A stretch of 11,304 bases of DNA from CAZVNZ01 sp964628515 (GCA_964628515.1 CAZVNZ010000050.1:1-11304), one strand, 5' to 3'; positions 1 through 7,117 are shown, counted from the first letter of the stretch. The notes: generated by a model not told the origin, from the sequence alone. Made by a program: numbers and translations.

Positions 1-19
1 CTAAATTATTCATTTTATT

Positions 20-48
20 ATTATATCATACGAAGTGCCTTTTGTCCA
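20..48 (-). promoter_or_regulatory. Strong predicted promoter reading out of the left edge
   Basis: Read on the minus strand, a -35 box TGGACA (43-48, one mismatch to TTGACA) is followed after exactly 17 bases by a perfect -10 TATAAT (20-25). The -10 is preceded by TGA, giving an extended -10 (TGnTATAAT). Transcription would start near base 13 and run leftward into a gene outside the window. It lies just after the stop of the first VanW gene, so the next gene is probably a separate unit. Inferred from sequence only. Confidence 0.65.
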
Positions 49-80
49 CTCCTTTGGTAAACGCACCGCTTATATATACC

Positions 81-1715
81 TTATGCCACAGGTTGCTCCG
101 GATTATGAGGTTCCGGCGGTGTGGGTGGCTGTGGGGGTACAGGCTCTACCGATTGCTCGGGTGGCGGTGTTGGGTCTGTGGGTGGTACTGCCGGCTCGGG
201 CACTTGGGGTGCCGCCGCTTGCCTTGTTGCCACAAACTGCTCGTAAGTTGTCCCAACGGGCGGTATTGGTATGTCCGAGGCTATTTCCACAATGGGCGCA
301 AAGGGTTTGTAGCTTGCTTGATTAACCTTTTCCTTCTCCCCTATTGCTTTGCCGTCCAAATCCAATTTTTGTTGGAACACATGGGCAACCTTGCCCTTTC
401 TGCCTGTCAGTTTAAGCTCGTAAGTTCCCGGAGCCATTGCGCTGTTTACTTTAAATGTGGTTGGTGGTGGCTCTATTTCTTCCACAAGCTCACTGGAAAA
501 TTTAAGCTTGTAATCTCGTGGTTTGTGTCCGTAAATTTGTACTCTTATTTTTTTATCCGGTCCGTTGCATTTTACAATTATTGCAATAGGATAGTCCGTA
601 TTGTTTTTAAACTCAAAATCAGGCCCACCCGTAGAAATTGTGGCATCCAGCCCCAATGGCACATATGCGGAGGGTATGGAGTGAGGTATTCGCTTAACCA
701 TTTTTAGTTCCGCAAGCAAACCTGCATTGTAAAGTGTAGTAGACACTTGGCAAATTCCACCCCCTGCCTGAGGGGTGTAGTCTCCGTTTTCTATACCGTT
801 TGCAAGTTTCCACCCAAGCTCTTCCGTACGAGGACCTACGTGGTCGTTTACCGAGAAGGAATCGCCGGGGTCTATTATTGCACCGTTTAGGCTGTCGCTT
901 ATCTTCCATATATTATATACTCTGTTTGGCTCGCTTGCCGTTTTGCTGTAGTTAAACTCCGTAGTGTAATCTCCTATTACCTCAAGCTTGTCTAAATCCG
1001 CCTGTTTTACACTTGGCTCCGTTACCGTTACGCTTGCCTTAAAGGGCGCAAAGCTACCCGTTTCTACCTGCTGTTTAATATTGGCAATAATTTCCTCTGT
1101 ATTTACCGTATAGCCTTCCTCGCCCGGTGTAACTTCAAGACTGCCTCCCGTGGTTTTATTTTCCTCGCTTTTTTCCGTTGCTACTTTAAATGATGCGTTT
1201 TTAGCTTCTTTATTCCACTCTTTGGCATCTGTATTAATTATATTTGCAAGTGTGGTTTCGTCCAGTACAAAGGCTAAATCGAAATTTTTAACGGGGATTT
1301 CTTCTTCGTCCGCAAAAAGCTTCTTATCCTGCTTAAACATAATTGCCTCTTCTAAGACTTCCTTTGTATTAACCTCCACTCCGAGAGCATCTAATTTATA
1401 GGTTTTGTCCTCCCCTTCCACATTAATTGTAACACTCTTGGATGTCAGCATTTGGTTTGCTATGGGTATTAGGTTTTGCTCCGCTTGGTCTAAAGTTAGG
1501 CCTTCTAAGTTGAAGTCCGCCACTTTTACCCCTTTGTCGAAGGTTGCCGTTTCATCTATAATTGCATCTTCCGAAGGCTTTTCGTTTGTCGCCTTGCCAA
1601 AATCCGTATTAATTAAAAACACCACTAAAAGCACTATTGCCACTACTACGGCAATAGCAATAATCATCCTTACCGGATTTACCCTTCTCCTGCGTCCCGC
1701 TTTGTATTTTATCAT
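81..1715 (-). CDS. VanW-domain membrane-anchored cell-envelope protein (paralogue 1)
   Basis: A predicted 544-residue envelope protein. A short basic N-terminus (KYKAGRRRR) precedes a single membrane segment at about residues 15-36, so most of the chain should lie outside the membrane. Residues about 60-240 resemble the peptidoglycan-binding-4-type region that usually precedes VanW domains. Residues about 250-395 are the VanW domain, with the typical NRVYNIW, PGDSFSVN, GGGICQVSTTLYNA and DATISTGG blocks. A beta-rich region follows, then a proline-rich tail (about 501-544) ending PVA. The longest frame starts at 1730, but AGGAG at 1722-1726 lies inside that extension and sits six bases before the ATG at 1715, so I chose 1715. 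It follows its paralogue at 1921-3573, separated by a terminator and promoter. VanW proteins were named from vancomycin-resistance clusters, but the domain's biochemical role is not settled and no resistance genes are nearby. Family call is firm; function is unknown. Confidence 0.9.
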   Translation of the reverse strand: MIKYKAGRRRRVNPVRMIIAIAVVVAIVLLVVFLINTDFGKATNEKPSEDAIIDETATFDKGVKVADFNLEGLTLDQAEQNLIPIANQMLTSKSVTINVEGEDKTYKLDALGVEVNTKEVLEEAIMFKQDKKLFADEEEIPVKNFDLAFVLDETTLANIINTDAKEWNKEAKNASFKVATEKSEENKTTGGSLEVTPGEEGYTVNTEEIIANIKQQVETGSFAPFKASVTVTEPSVKQADLDKLEVIGDYTTEFNYSKTASEPNRVYNIWKISDSLNGAIIDPGDSFSVNDHVGPRTEELGWKLANGIENGDYTPQAGGGICQVSTTLYNAGLLAELKMVKRIPHSIPSAYVPLGLDATISTGGPDFEFKNNTDYPIAIIVKCNGPDKKIRVQIYGHKPRDYKLKFSSELVEEIEPPPTTFKVNSAMAPGTYELKLTGRKGKVAHVFQQKLDLDGKAIGEKEKVNQASYKPFAPIVEIASDIPIPPVGTTYEQFVATRQAAAPQVPEPAVPPTDPTPPPEQSVEPVPPQPPTPPEPHNPEQPVA

Positions 1716-1721
1716 TAGTTT

Positions 1722-1726
1722 CTCCT
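1722..1726 (-). promoter_or_regulatory. Ribosome binding site that fixes the start of VanW paralogue 1
   Basis: AGGAG on the minus strand lies six bases upstream of the ATG at 1713-1715. The longer frame beginning at 1730 would place this site inside codons 2-3 and has no purine-rich site of its own, because the preceding bases are ATTTGTAAAA. Confidence 0.75.
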
Positions 1727-1748
1727 GCATTTTTACAAATAATTACTT

Positions 1749-1777
1749 ATTATATAGTTTAAAGCATTGCCTATAAA
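1749..1777 (-). promoter_or_regulatory. Predicted promoter of VanW paralogue 1
   Basis: Minus-strand TTTATA (1772-1777, four of six matches to the -35 consensus), a 17-base spacer, then a perfect TATAAT (1749-1754). Initiation near 1742 would leave a leader of about 27 bases before the ATG at 1715. It lies downstream of the terminator of the preceding gene, which supports separate transcription of the two VanW genes. A small AAAAGTA/TACTTTT inverted repeat (1776-1794) overlaps the -35 box; its meaning is unknown. Confidence 0.55.
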
Positions 1778-1868
1778 AAGTAAATACTACTTTTGAGTTT
1801 TAACAAAATATTTATAAAATTAACCGTATTTTTGGATGCCTTAGCTTTACGGCTAAAATTTTGGTTGT

Positions 1869-1907
1869 AAAAAAACAACTACAACCTCCGCAAAAGCAGA
1901 GGTTGTA
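1869..1907 (-). terminator. Intrinsic terminator after VanW paralogue 2
   Basis: A hairpin with a perfect 9-bp stem (TACAACCTC at 1880-1888 with GAGGTTGTA at 1899-1907) is extended inward by two GC pairs around a four-base loop. On the minus strand it is followed, after GTTG, by a run of seven T (1869-1875). It starts just beyond the stop codon of the upstream gene at 1921, as expected of a factor-independent terminator. Confidence 0.85.
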
Positions 1908-1920
1908 TTATGTAAGTTTA

Positions 1921-3573
1921 TTATGCCACAGGCACTTCCGGATTTGGTGCCGTTACCTCGGGTGGTGGTGCGGGTGCCTCGGGCGTTGGTGGTGTCTCTA
2001 CCGGTGGAGCCGCAACAGCCGGTTCTTCCCAAACGGGAGCCGCCGAGCCTACCTCTACAACCGCCGGAAAAGCGCTGTATGTATCTGTGTAGTAAAGCTC
2101 CTTTTTAACCTCGTTGCCGTCCTTGTCCAACCAATGTTTGTACACCTCAACCTTTTTACCGATGTGTGCCCCTTGTACCACTCTGCGTGCGCCTGCCGGT
2201 AGTGCAGGGTTTTGAATAACACGCTCTCCCCCACCGCCAAAGGTGGAAATAACTTTAGAGCTGAAATCTCTCGTTAAACCGTCCTCTAAGGGAGGCCCTA
2301 AAATAGATACTTCTATATATCTGCCATCCTGCCCGGAGCAATCTACAATAATATATATGGGCACATCGTAGTTATTTGTTATTTTAAAATCGGGCTTGCC
2401 TGTGGAAATGGTTGCGTCCAATCCATCGGGCACATAAGTAAGTGGCCATGAGTGGTGGGTTCTGTCCGCAATTTTTACTTCTGCCCTTAGTACCGCATTG
2501 TACAGGGTGGAGCTTGTTTGGCAAATACCACCGCCTGCCTCCTCTTTGTACATTCCCTCGGAAATTCCGGGAGCACCCTTCCAACCTCTCTCGTAGGTAC
2601 GAGGGCCTGCTTCATCATTAATAGACCACGTGTCTCCAGGCATTATTTTAACGCCGTTAATAATGTCGCCCATCTTCCATATATTGTATCTTCTGCCTTC
2701 TGCGGAGGTTTTGTACTCCGTTTTGTAAGTACCCATTTTGGTGTATTTTTCCGCAATATTTTCTGTGGTTAGTGTGGGCTGTGCAATTTCTGCCTGCACA
2801 TCTATGGTGTTTTTGCCCTCTCCCAAAGCCACAATAATATCCTCGGCTAACTTGTTTATATCCACCTTTTGCCCCACAACGGAATCCGTATACGTAACTT
2901 CCATTTTGGTTATAAGTTTATCCTCGTCGGAAATTTTGTTCATCTCCACCGCCGCTTCTACGGGTGCTATGTTTAGCTTTGCGTCGTTTGCGCTAAGTGC
3001 CGATAGCACGGTTTCCTTATTATACATAACAGGCGCTTGTACCTCGTAGCCGTTTGCTTTAGCATCATCCACTTGGGATTTTCTTGTGGGATAGTCTCCC
3101 TCTCTGCCAAATAGCATTGCTTTGTTTAGCGCTTCGTCCACATTAACACTCTGCCCTAAATCTTGTGCAGTCAGTGAAAAACTCTCGCCGTTTACCGTGT
3201 AGGTAAATCCGCCTTCCGCAACCTGCTCGGATGCAACCTGTGCAACTTCCGCCCTGCCTTCCTCCATGGTTTTACCGCTTAAATCTACGCCAAGCACCTT
3301 AACACCATCAAAAAAAGTACCTCTGTCTACAATAACTTCCTCGCTACTGTCCGCAAAAGCAACATCTTGAAAAAAGTAATCGTAGGCAAAATAACCGCCA
3401 CCGGCAAGGGCTACGCAAATAACTGCAATAATTGCAATTTTTCCCCCTTTTTTACCGCTTTTTCTCTCTTTTTTTTGTGGGCTTTCAAATTTTAACTCTT
3501 TTACTTCCTCGCTACTGGTTTCGCCTATTTTTCTTGCAGTAGCATTTCTTTCTTTGTTTTCAATTTCTACCAT
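1921..3573 (-). CDS. VanW-domain membrane-anchored cell-envelope protein (paralogue 2)
   Basis: A 550-residue protein with the same plan as its neighbour. A longer, charged cytoplasmic N-terminus (residues 1-45, lysine and glutamate rich) leads to one membrane segment at about 45-65. Residues about 80-270 are a peptidoglycan-binding-4-like region. The VanW domain at about 285-425 carries RRYNIW, PGDTWSIN, GGGICQTSSTLYNA and DGLDATISTGKPDF. A beta-rich segment and a proline-rich tail (about 513-550) follow, again ending PVA. The start ATG has a modest AAGGA site about eight bases upstream. Both paralogues keep one cysteine (Cys351 here) in GGGICQ and a histidine about 23 residues later, in a HHS or PHS context. 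The order and tail ending shared with the next gene indicate tandem duplication followed by considerable divergence. It probably acts at the cell wall outside the membrane; the substrate is not known. Confidence 0.9.
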   Translation of the reverse strand: MVEIENKERNATARKIGETSSEEVKELKFESPQKKERKSGKKGGKIAIIAVICVALAGGGYFAYDYFFQDVAFADSSEEVIVDRGTFFDGVKVLGVDLSGKTMEEGRAEVAQVASEQVAEGGFTYTVNGESFSLTAQDLGQSVNVDEALNKAMLFGREGDYPTRKSQVDDAKANGYEVQAPVMYNKETVLSALSANDAKLNIAPVEAAVEMNKISDEDKLITKMEVTYTDSVVGQKVDINKLAEDIIVALGEGKNTIDVQAEIAQPTLTTENIAEKYTKMGTYKTEYKTSAEGRRYNIWKMGDIINGVKIMPGDTWSINDEAGPRTYERGWKGAPGISEGMYKEEAGGGICQTSSTLYNAVLRAEVKIADRTHHSWPLTYVPDGLDATISTGKPDFKITNNYDVPIYIIVDCSGQDGRYIEVSILGPPLEDGLTRDFSSKVISTFGGGGERVIQNPALPAGARRVVQGAHIGKKVEVYKHWLDKDGNEVKKELYYTDTYSAFPAVVEVGSAAPVWEEPAVAAPPVETPPTPEAPAPPPEVTAPNPEVPVA

Positions 3574-3611
3574 TGGATTTTCCTTTTTTAATTATAAATT
3601 CAAATATATAT

Positions 3612-3640
3612 AATATATAACTAAATGCCCTAAAAGTAAA
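3612..3640 (-). promoter_or_regulatory. Possible weak promoter of VanW paralogue 2
   Basis: Minus-strand TTTACT (3635-3640, four of six to the -35 consensus), 17 bases, then TATATT (3612-3617, five of six). It would give a leader of about 32 bases. The -35 box overlaps the hairpin that probably ends rex transcription, and the surroundings are so AT-rich that chance matches are likely. Confidence 0.3.
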
Positions 3641-3665
3641 CCATAATTACGGCTGTTTACTTTTT
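3632..3665 (-). terminator. Hairpin terminator after rex, possibly active in both directions
   Basis: A perfect 10-bp inverted repeat, AAAAGTAAAC (3632-3641) with GTTTACTTTT (3655-3664), lies eight bases past the rex stop codon. Its A and T arms give a T-run after the stem on either strand: four T on the minus strand, five on the plus strand. The stem is AT-rich, so termination may be partial and some readthrough from rex into the VanW gene is possible. Confidence 0.55.
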
Positions 3666-3672
3666 ATTAACA

Positions 3673-4335
3673 TTATGATTCTTCAAAATGTATGCTGTAA
3701 GACAGTACGTGCAGACTCTCCGAGAGATGCACGTTTTCTACACTTACACCCCTTCTTACCGCTACATCAACAGGTGCAAAATTCCAAATACCTTTTATGC
3801 CATGGCTTACAAGTACGTCCGCCGTTTGTTGAGCATAGTCTTTAGGGGTGCAAATAATGCCTATATCGACGGTGTTTTGACTTAAAAAAATGCCTACCTT
3901 TTCCACAGGCATAACCTCTATGCCCTCTATTTTACTGCCGATTAGCTTTGGCATAACATCAAACACTCCAATTACATTAAAGCCCTCGGTGCTGAAACTT
4001 TGGTAGCCCATAAGCGCCTGCCCGATTTTGCCTGCACCGATTACAATTACGTTATAGGTTTTATTAAGCCCTAAAATTCTTGAAATCTCGCTTTTGAGTT
4101 TGGCTACACTGTACCCGTAGCCCTGTTGCCCAAAACCGCCGAAATAGTTAAAATCCCGACGTATTTGCGAGGCATTTAAACCCATATCTCTGCTCATTTG
4201 AGAAGAAGATATTTTGTCTATACCCTTTCTTTCCTGCTCTACGATGTATCGGTAGTATTTTGGCAGTCTGCGTACCACCGCTTGAGATATTTTGTCCGTC
4301 ATATATTTGCTATGCGGTACACGCAATGTCCGCAC
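3673..4335 (-). CDS. rex: Redox-sensing transcriptional repressor Rex
   Basis: Rex binds DNA when NAD+ is high and releases it when NADH rises, controlling fermentation and respiration genes in Firmicutes. The frame gives 220 residues. The winged-helix region (about 13-80) contains VRRLPKYYRY and the recognition segment SQIRRDFNYFGGFGQQGYGY. The NAD(H)-binding Rossmann domain follows, with VIVIGAGKIGQAL (GxGxxG at 100-105), then TPKDYAQ and GIKGIWNFAPV, and a C-terminal domain-swapping helix near LSESLHVLSY. The start is uncertain. The GTG at 4335 has GGGAGG only three bases upstream, which is tight. The ATG at 4302 (MTDKISQAVVRRL) fits the usual family N-terminus, giving 209 residues, but lacks a ribosome site. 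A TTG at 4326 is also possible, 12 bases after GGGAGG. It lies 55 bases after the zinc-ribbon gene with no clear terminator between, so co-transcription is plausible. Identity is secure. Confidence 0.95.
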   Translation of the reverse strand: MRTLRVPHSKYMTDKISQAVVRRLPKYYRYIVEQERKGIDKISSSQMSRDMGLNASQIRRDFNYFGGFGQQGYGYSVAKLKSEISRILGLNKTYNVIVIGAGKIGQALMGYQSFSTEGFNVIGVFDVMPKLIGSKIEGIEVMPVEKVGIFLSQNTVDIGIICTPKDYAQQTADVLVSHGIKGIWNFAPVDVAVRRGVSVENVHLSESLHVLSYSIHFEES

Positions 4336-4390
4336 AAACCTCCCTTGCAGTATTTACGTATTTTTTGCCCACTCGACATCCTTTATCGAC

Positions 4391-5068
4391 TTAATAAAAG
4401 TAGGGATTACTAATTGCATCAAAAAACATATACGGAATCGTAGCACAAGCGGCTATTGCCGTAACTAATACTATTGCCGCAAAAACAAGTGCAATTAAAC
4501 CGCACACAAAGCCTGCCGTTGCCATTCCTCTGTCCCTTTCTCCTAATTCTTTTCTTGCAGATAAGCCCAAAACCACCGCTACAAGCCCTAAAATAAGGTT
4601 TACAACCGGCACCGCTACTAAAATTAGCCCGACAATACCGCAAACAAGAGATGCGATGGACATATTTTTGTACTTGTCCGAAACGGGTGGAGCCTGCTGA
4701 TACCCGCCTTGTTGCTGATATCCTTGTTGATAACCCTGCTGATACCCTTGGTTGTTGTAGCCCGGGTTTGGTTGCTGTTGGTATCCTTGTTGGTTAAAAC
4801 TACCGCCTTGTTGTTGGTTGTACCCCTGTGACTGACCTTGGGGTTGCCCCTGTGGTTGACCGTAATTTTGGTAGCCCTGTTGTTGAAATTCTTGTTGGTT
4901 GCCCACATTTTGTTGTTGTTGAAACTGTTGCCCCTCGTTATTTTGAGGAGGCATATTTTGTCCTTCCGTTTGTGCAAAGTTGTTAGTATTTACTGTATTT
5001 TGCTCGTTGCAATTTGGGCAATTTGTCAGATTGTCATCGTATTCTGTATTGCATTTTTCACATTTCAT
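4391..5068 (-). CDS. Zinc-ribbon, Gln/Gly-rich linker, DUF4190-type membrane protein
   Basis: A 225-residue protein in three parts. Residues 1-22 form a small zinc ribbon with two CxxC pairs (Cys3/Cys6 and Cys17/Cys20). Residues about 25-130 are a low-complexity linker dominated by Gln, Gly, Asn, Pro and Tyr, with repeated GYQQ units. Residues about 133-215 contain two long hydrophobic segments (around SIASLVCGIVGLILVAVPVV and a second after RDRGMATAGFVCG) separated by a short charged loop. This matches the DUF4190-type arrangement common in Firmicutes and Actinobacteria. GGGAG precedes the ATG by seven bases. No enzymatic function is evident; such proteins are presumed membrane-associated. 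The order zinc ribbon - disordered linker - two membrane helices suggests a cytoplasmic domain tethered to the membrane. It lies between aconitase and rex on the same strand. Function is unknown. Confidence 0.85.
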   Translation of the reverse strand: MKCEKCNTEYDDNLTNCPNCNEQNTVNTNNFAQTEGQNMPPQNNEGQQFQQQQNVGNQQEFQQQGYQNYGQPQGQPQGQSQGYNQQQGGSFNQQGYQQQPNPGYNNQGYQQGYQQGYQQQGGYQQAPPVSDKYKNMSIASLVCGIVGLILVAVPVVNLILGLVAVVLGLSARKELGERDRGMATAGFVCGLIALVFAAIVLVTAIAACATIPYMFFDAISNPYFY

Positions 5069-5110
5069 AGCTTTTCTCCCATATTTTTTAATTTCTTTTT
5101 TTATAGTGAT

Positions 5111-5132
5111 GCCGTACTTACATTCTTACGGC
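5111..5132. repeat. Inverted repeat between aconitase and the zinc-ribbon gene
   Basis: GCCGTA (5111-5116) and TACGGC (5127-5132) form a perfect 6-bp stem around a 10-base loop. A second pairing (GCTAA at 5131-5135 with TTAGC at 5146-5150) overlaps it by two bases. Neither has a T-run on the minus strand, so this is at best a weak or factor-dependent end for the aconitase transcript, or a protein- or RNA-binding element. No convincing promoter for the zinc-ribbon gene was found in this 85-base gap. Confidence 0.4.
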
Positions 5133-5153
5133 TAATTATGCGGTTTTAGCGGT

Positions 5154-7085
5154 TTAAAGTAAGGATTTTGTGTAGTTTAGCAGTCCGCCCTGTGCTAAAA
5201 CCTTACGAAACCTTTCGGAAATATCTAAGCATACAGTAAATGTACCGCCCTTTGTTGTGTTTTTAACTTCAAATTCCTCGTGGTTTAGCACCTTTGTTTG
5301 GGCATCTTCTATTATTAGTACATCGTTAATATCTATTTTTGCGTAATCCTCTGGGTTTTTAAAGGTTAGAGGCAGTATACCGCTGTTTATAAGGTTTGCC
5401 ATATGAATACGTGCAAAACTTTTGGCAATAACCCCTTTTACACCTAAGTATAAAGGCACTAAAGCGGCATGCTCTCGAGATGAGCCCTGCCCGTAGTTTT
5501 CCCCTGCAATTAAAAAGCATTTTTTAGCTTCCTTAGCACGTTTGGGGAACTCCTCGTCCACGGGGGACAGGCAATAATCCGCTAAATAAGGTATGTTTGA
5601 GCGATAGGGCAATAGCTTTGCGTTAGAGGGCATTATATGGTCTGTGGTAATGTTATCCTCCATTTTAAGCAGTACAGGGGCGGATACCTCCCCTTCAAGC
5701 TTGGTATTTATGGGGAAGGGCTTAATGTTTGGCCCTCTTAGCACCTCTACATCCTTGGAAAACTCCGCCGGGGGAGCAATCATATTGTCGTTTATCGCAA
5801 ATTTTTCCGGCATATCTATATTAAGCATGGCTAAATCGCTTATTGTGGTAATATCTGTAAGTACACCTTTAATTGCGGTTATTGCCGCCGTTTCCGGACT
5901 TACAAGATATACATTTGCGCTTTTTGTTCCACTCCTTCCATAAAAATTTCTGTTAAAGGTACGTATGGATACCGCATCCGTTCTGGGAGACTGCCCCATA
6001 CCAATGCAAGGTCCGCAGGCACATTCCAAAATACGAGCGCCAGCATCAATCATAAAAGAAAGAGCGCCGTTTTTTGCAAGGGCATTCATAACCTGTTTGG
6101 AGCCGGGGGAAATTGTTAGGCTTACGTTTGGCGCAATGCTTTTGCCTTTTAAAATAGTGGCTACACGCATTAAATCCAAATAAGAGGCGTTGGTGCAACT
6201 GCCTATGCACACTTGGTCTACCTTAATTTCGCCGATTTCTTTAATGGTAGAAACATTGTCGGGGCTGTGTGGGCAAGCCGCCATTGGCACTAATTTGTCT
6301 AATTCTATTACTATATGCTCGTCGTAAACCGCATCTTTATCCGCACAAAGAGGGGTAAAATCGCCCTCCCTTTCTTGTGCTTTTAAAAAGGCTTTTGTGG
6401 TGTCGTCGCTTGGAAACAGAGAGGTCGTCGCCCCAAGCTCCGCCCCCATATTTGTGATGGTGGCACGCTCGGGCACACTTAGGTTTTTTACACCCTCTCC
6501 CGTGTATTCTATAATTTTATTTACTCCGCCCTTTACCGTCAGTACCCTTAGCACTTCCAAAATTACGTCTTTTGCGGAAACTCCCAATTTTAAACTGCCC
6601 TTAAGCTCCACATTAACAACTTTGGGGCAAACAAGAAAATAGGCACCGCCCCCCATTGCAACCGCAACGTCAAGACCTCCTGCGCCTATGGCTATCATGC
6701 CTATACCACCCCCTGTGGGTGTGTGGCTGTCCGAGCCTAAAAGTGTAGCACCGGGCACACCGAAACGCTCTAAATTAACCTGATGACAAATTCCGTTGCC
6801 CGGACGTGAGGCGTATACGCCGTGTTTTTTTGCTACGCTCATAATGTAATTGTGGTCGTCTGCGTTTTCAAATCCGCTTTGGATTGTGTTGTGGTCTATA
6901 TATGCTAAAGATTTTTTTGTTTTTACTCTGTCTATACCCATAGACTCAAATTGCAAATATGCCATAGTTCCCGTGGAATCTTGGGTAAGTGTGTAATCTA
7001 TTTTAATTGAAATTTCGCTACCTGCTTTAAGCTCTCCGCTAATTAGGTGATTTTCCAGTATTTTATATGCTAAGGTTTTTCCCAC
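5154..7085 (-). CDS. acn: Aconitate hydratase (single-chain, Aquifex type)
   Basis: Cytoplasmic [4Fe-4S] enzyme interconverting citrate and isocitrate through cis-aconitate. With the chosen GTG start it has 643 residues, the usual length of the Aquifex-type family. Family landmarks are TLTQDSTGTMAYLQFE near the N-terminus, GSDSHTPTGGGIG, and the cluster ligands Cys297 (in GSCTNASY) plus Cys357 and Cys360 (in ACGPCIGMGQ). The C-terminal swivel domain has DNITTDHIMPS and GENYGQGSSREHAAL with the substrate-binding Ser-Arg pair. The longest frame begins at a TTG at 7100, but that places the ribosome site GGAGGA (7093-7098) inside the gene. GTG at 7085 lies seven bases after that site and gives M-GKTLAYKILENHL, the family's normal beginning. 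It has its own promoter at 7118-7146. Large and swivel domains are fused, so it is not a LeuC/LeuD-type split enzyme. No citrate synthase or isocitrate dehydrogenase gene is in the window. Catalytic residues appear intact. Confidence 0.95.
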   Translation of the reverse strand: MGKTLAYKILENHLISGELKAGSEISIKIDYTLTQDSTGTMAYLQFESMGIDRVKTKKSLAYIDHNTIQSGFENADDHNYIMSVAKKHGVYASRPGNGICHQVNLERFGVPGATLLGSDSHTPTGGGIGMIAIGAGGLDVAVAMGGGAYFLVCPKVVNVELKGSLKLGVSAKDVILEVLRVLTVKGGVNKIIEYTGEGVKNLSVPERATITNMGAELGATTSLFPSDDTTKAFLKAQEREGDFTPLCADKDAVYDEHIVIELDKLVPMAACPHSPDNVSTIKEIGEIKVDQVCIGSCTNASYLDLMRVATILKGKSIAPNVSLTISPGSKQVMNALAKNGALSFMIDAGARILECACGPCIGMGQSPRTDAVSIRTFNRNFYGRSGTKSANVYLVSPETAAITAIKGVLTDITTISDLAMLNIDMPEKFAINDNMIAPPAEFSKDVEVLRGPNIKPFPINTKLEGEVSAPVLLKMEDNITTDHIMPSNAKLLPYRSNIPYLADYCLSPVDEEFPKRAKEAKKCFLIAGENYGQGSSREHAALVPLYLGVKGVIAKSFARIHMANLINSGILPLTFKNPEDYAKIDINDVLIIEDAQTKVLNHEEFEVKNTTKGGTFTVCLDISERFRKVLAQGGLLNYTKSLL

Positions 7086-7092
7086 TTTGTAT

Positions 7093-7098
7093 TCCTCC
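7093..7098 (-). promoter_or_regulatory. Ribosome binding site that fixes the aconitase start
   Basis: Minus-strand GGAGGA seven bases upstream of the GTG at 7083-7085. It overlaps the first G of the TTG that opens the longest frame, so it cannot serve that codon. Confidence 0.8.
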
Positions 7099-7117
7099 AA
7101 AAATTTATATTATAAAC

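Noticed and set aside
42..707. A 221-residue open frame on the plus strand
   Set aside because: It lies opposite the VanW gene, its Cys/Trp/Tyr-rich composition reflects antisense of proline- and glycine-coding sequence, and it has no ribosome site.
1841..1855. TTAGC/GCTAA hairpin as a terminator or riboswitch
   Set aside because: Only five base pairs with no T-run, and the gap is too short and structureless for a known riboswitch.
81..3573. Vancomycin-resistance gene cluster
   Set aside because: VanW-domain proteins are widespread in Firmicutes; no ligase, dehydrogenase, dipeptidase or VanRS-like genes are present.
3654..3672. Possible Rex operator (TGTT...AACA) downstream of rex
   Set aside because: It has an odd-length centre, while Rex sites are 18-bp TTGTTAA-type palindromes; only the outer four bases match and it overlaps the terminator arm.
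4624..4977. A 117-residue frame inside the zinc-ribbon gene
   Set aside because: It is a frame-shadow of the CAA-rich repeat (read as Asn/Lys) with no start signals; the other frame has clear domains.
5154..7085. LeuC or homoaconitase large subunit
   Set aside because: The swivel domain is fused at the C-terminus and length and motifs match the single-chain Aquifex-type aconitase.
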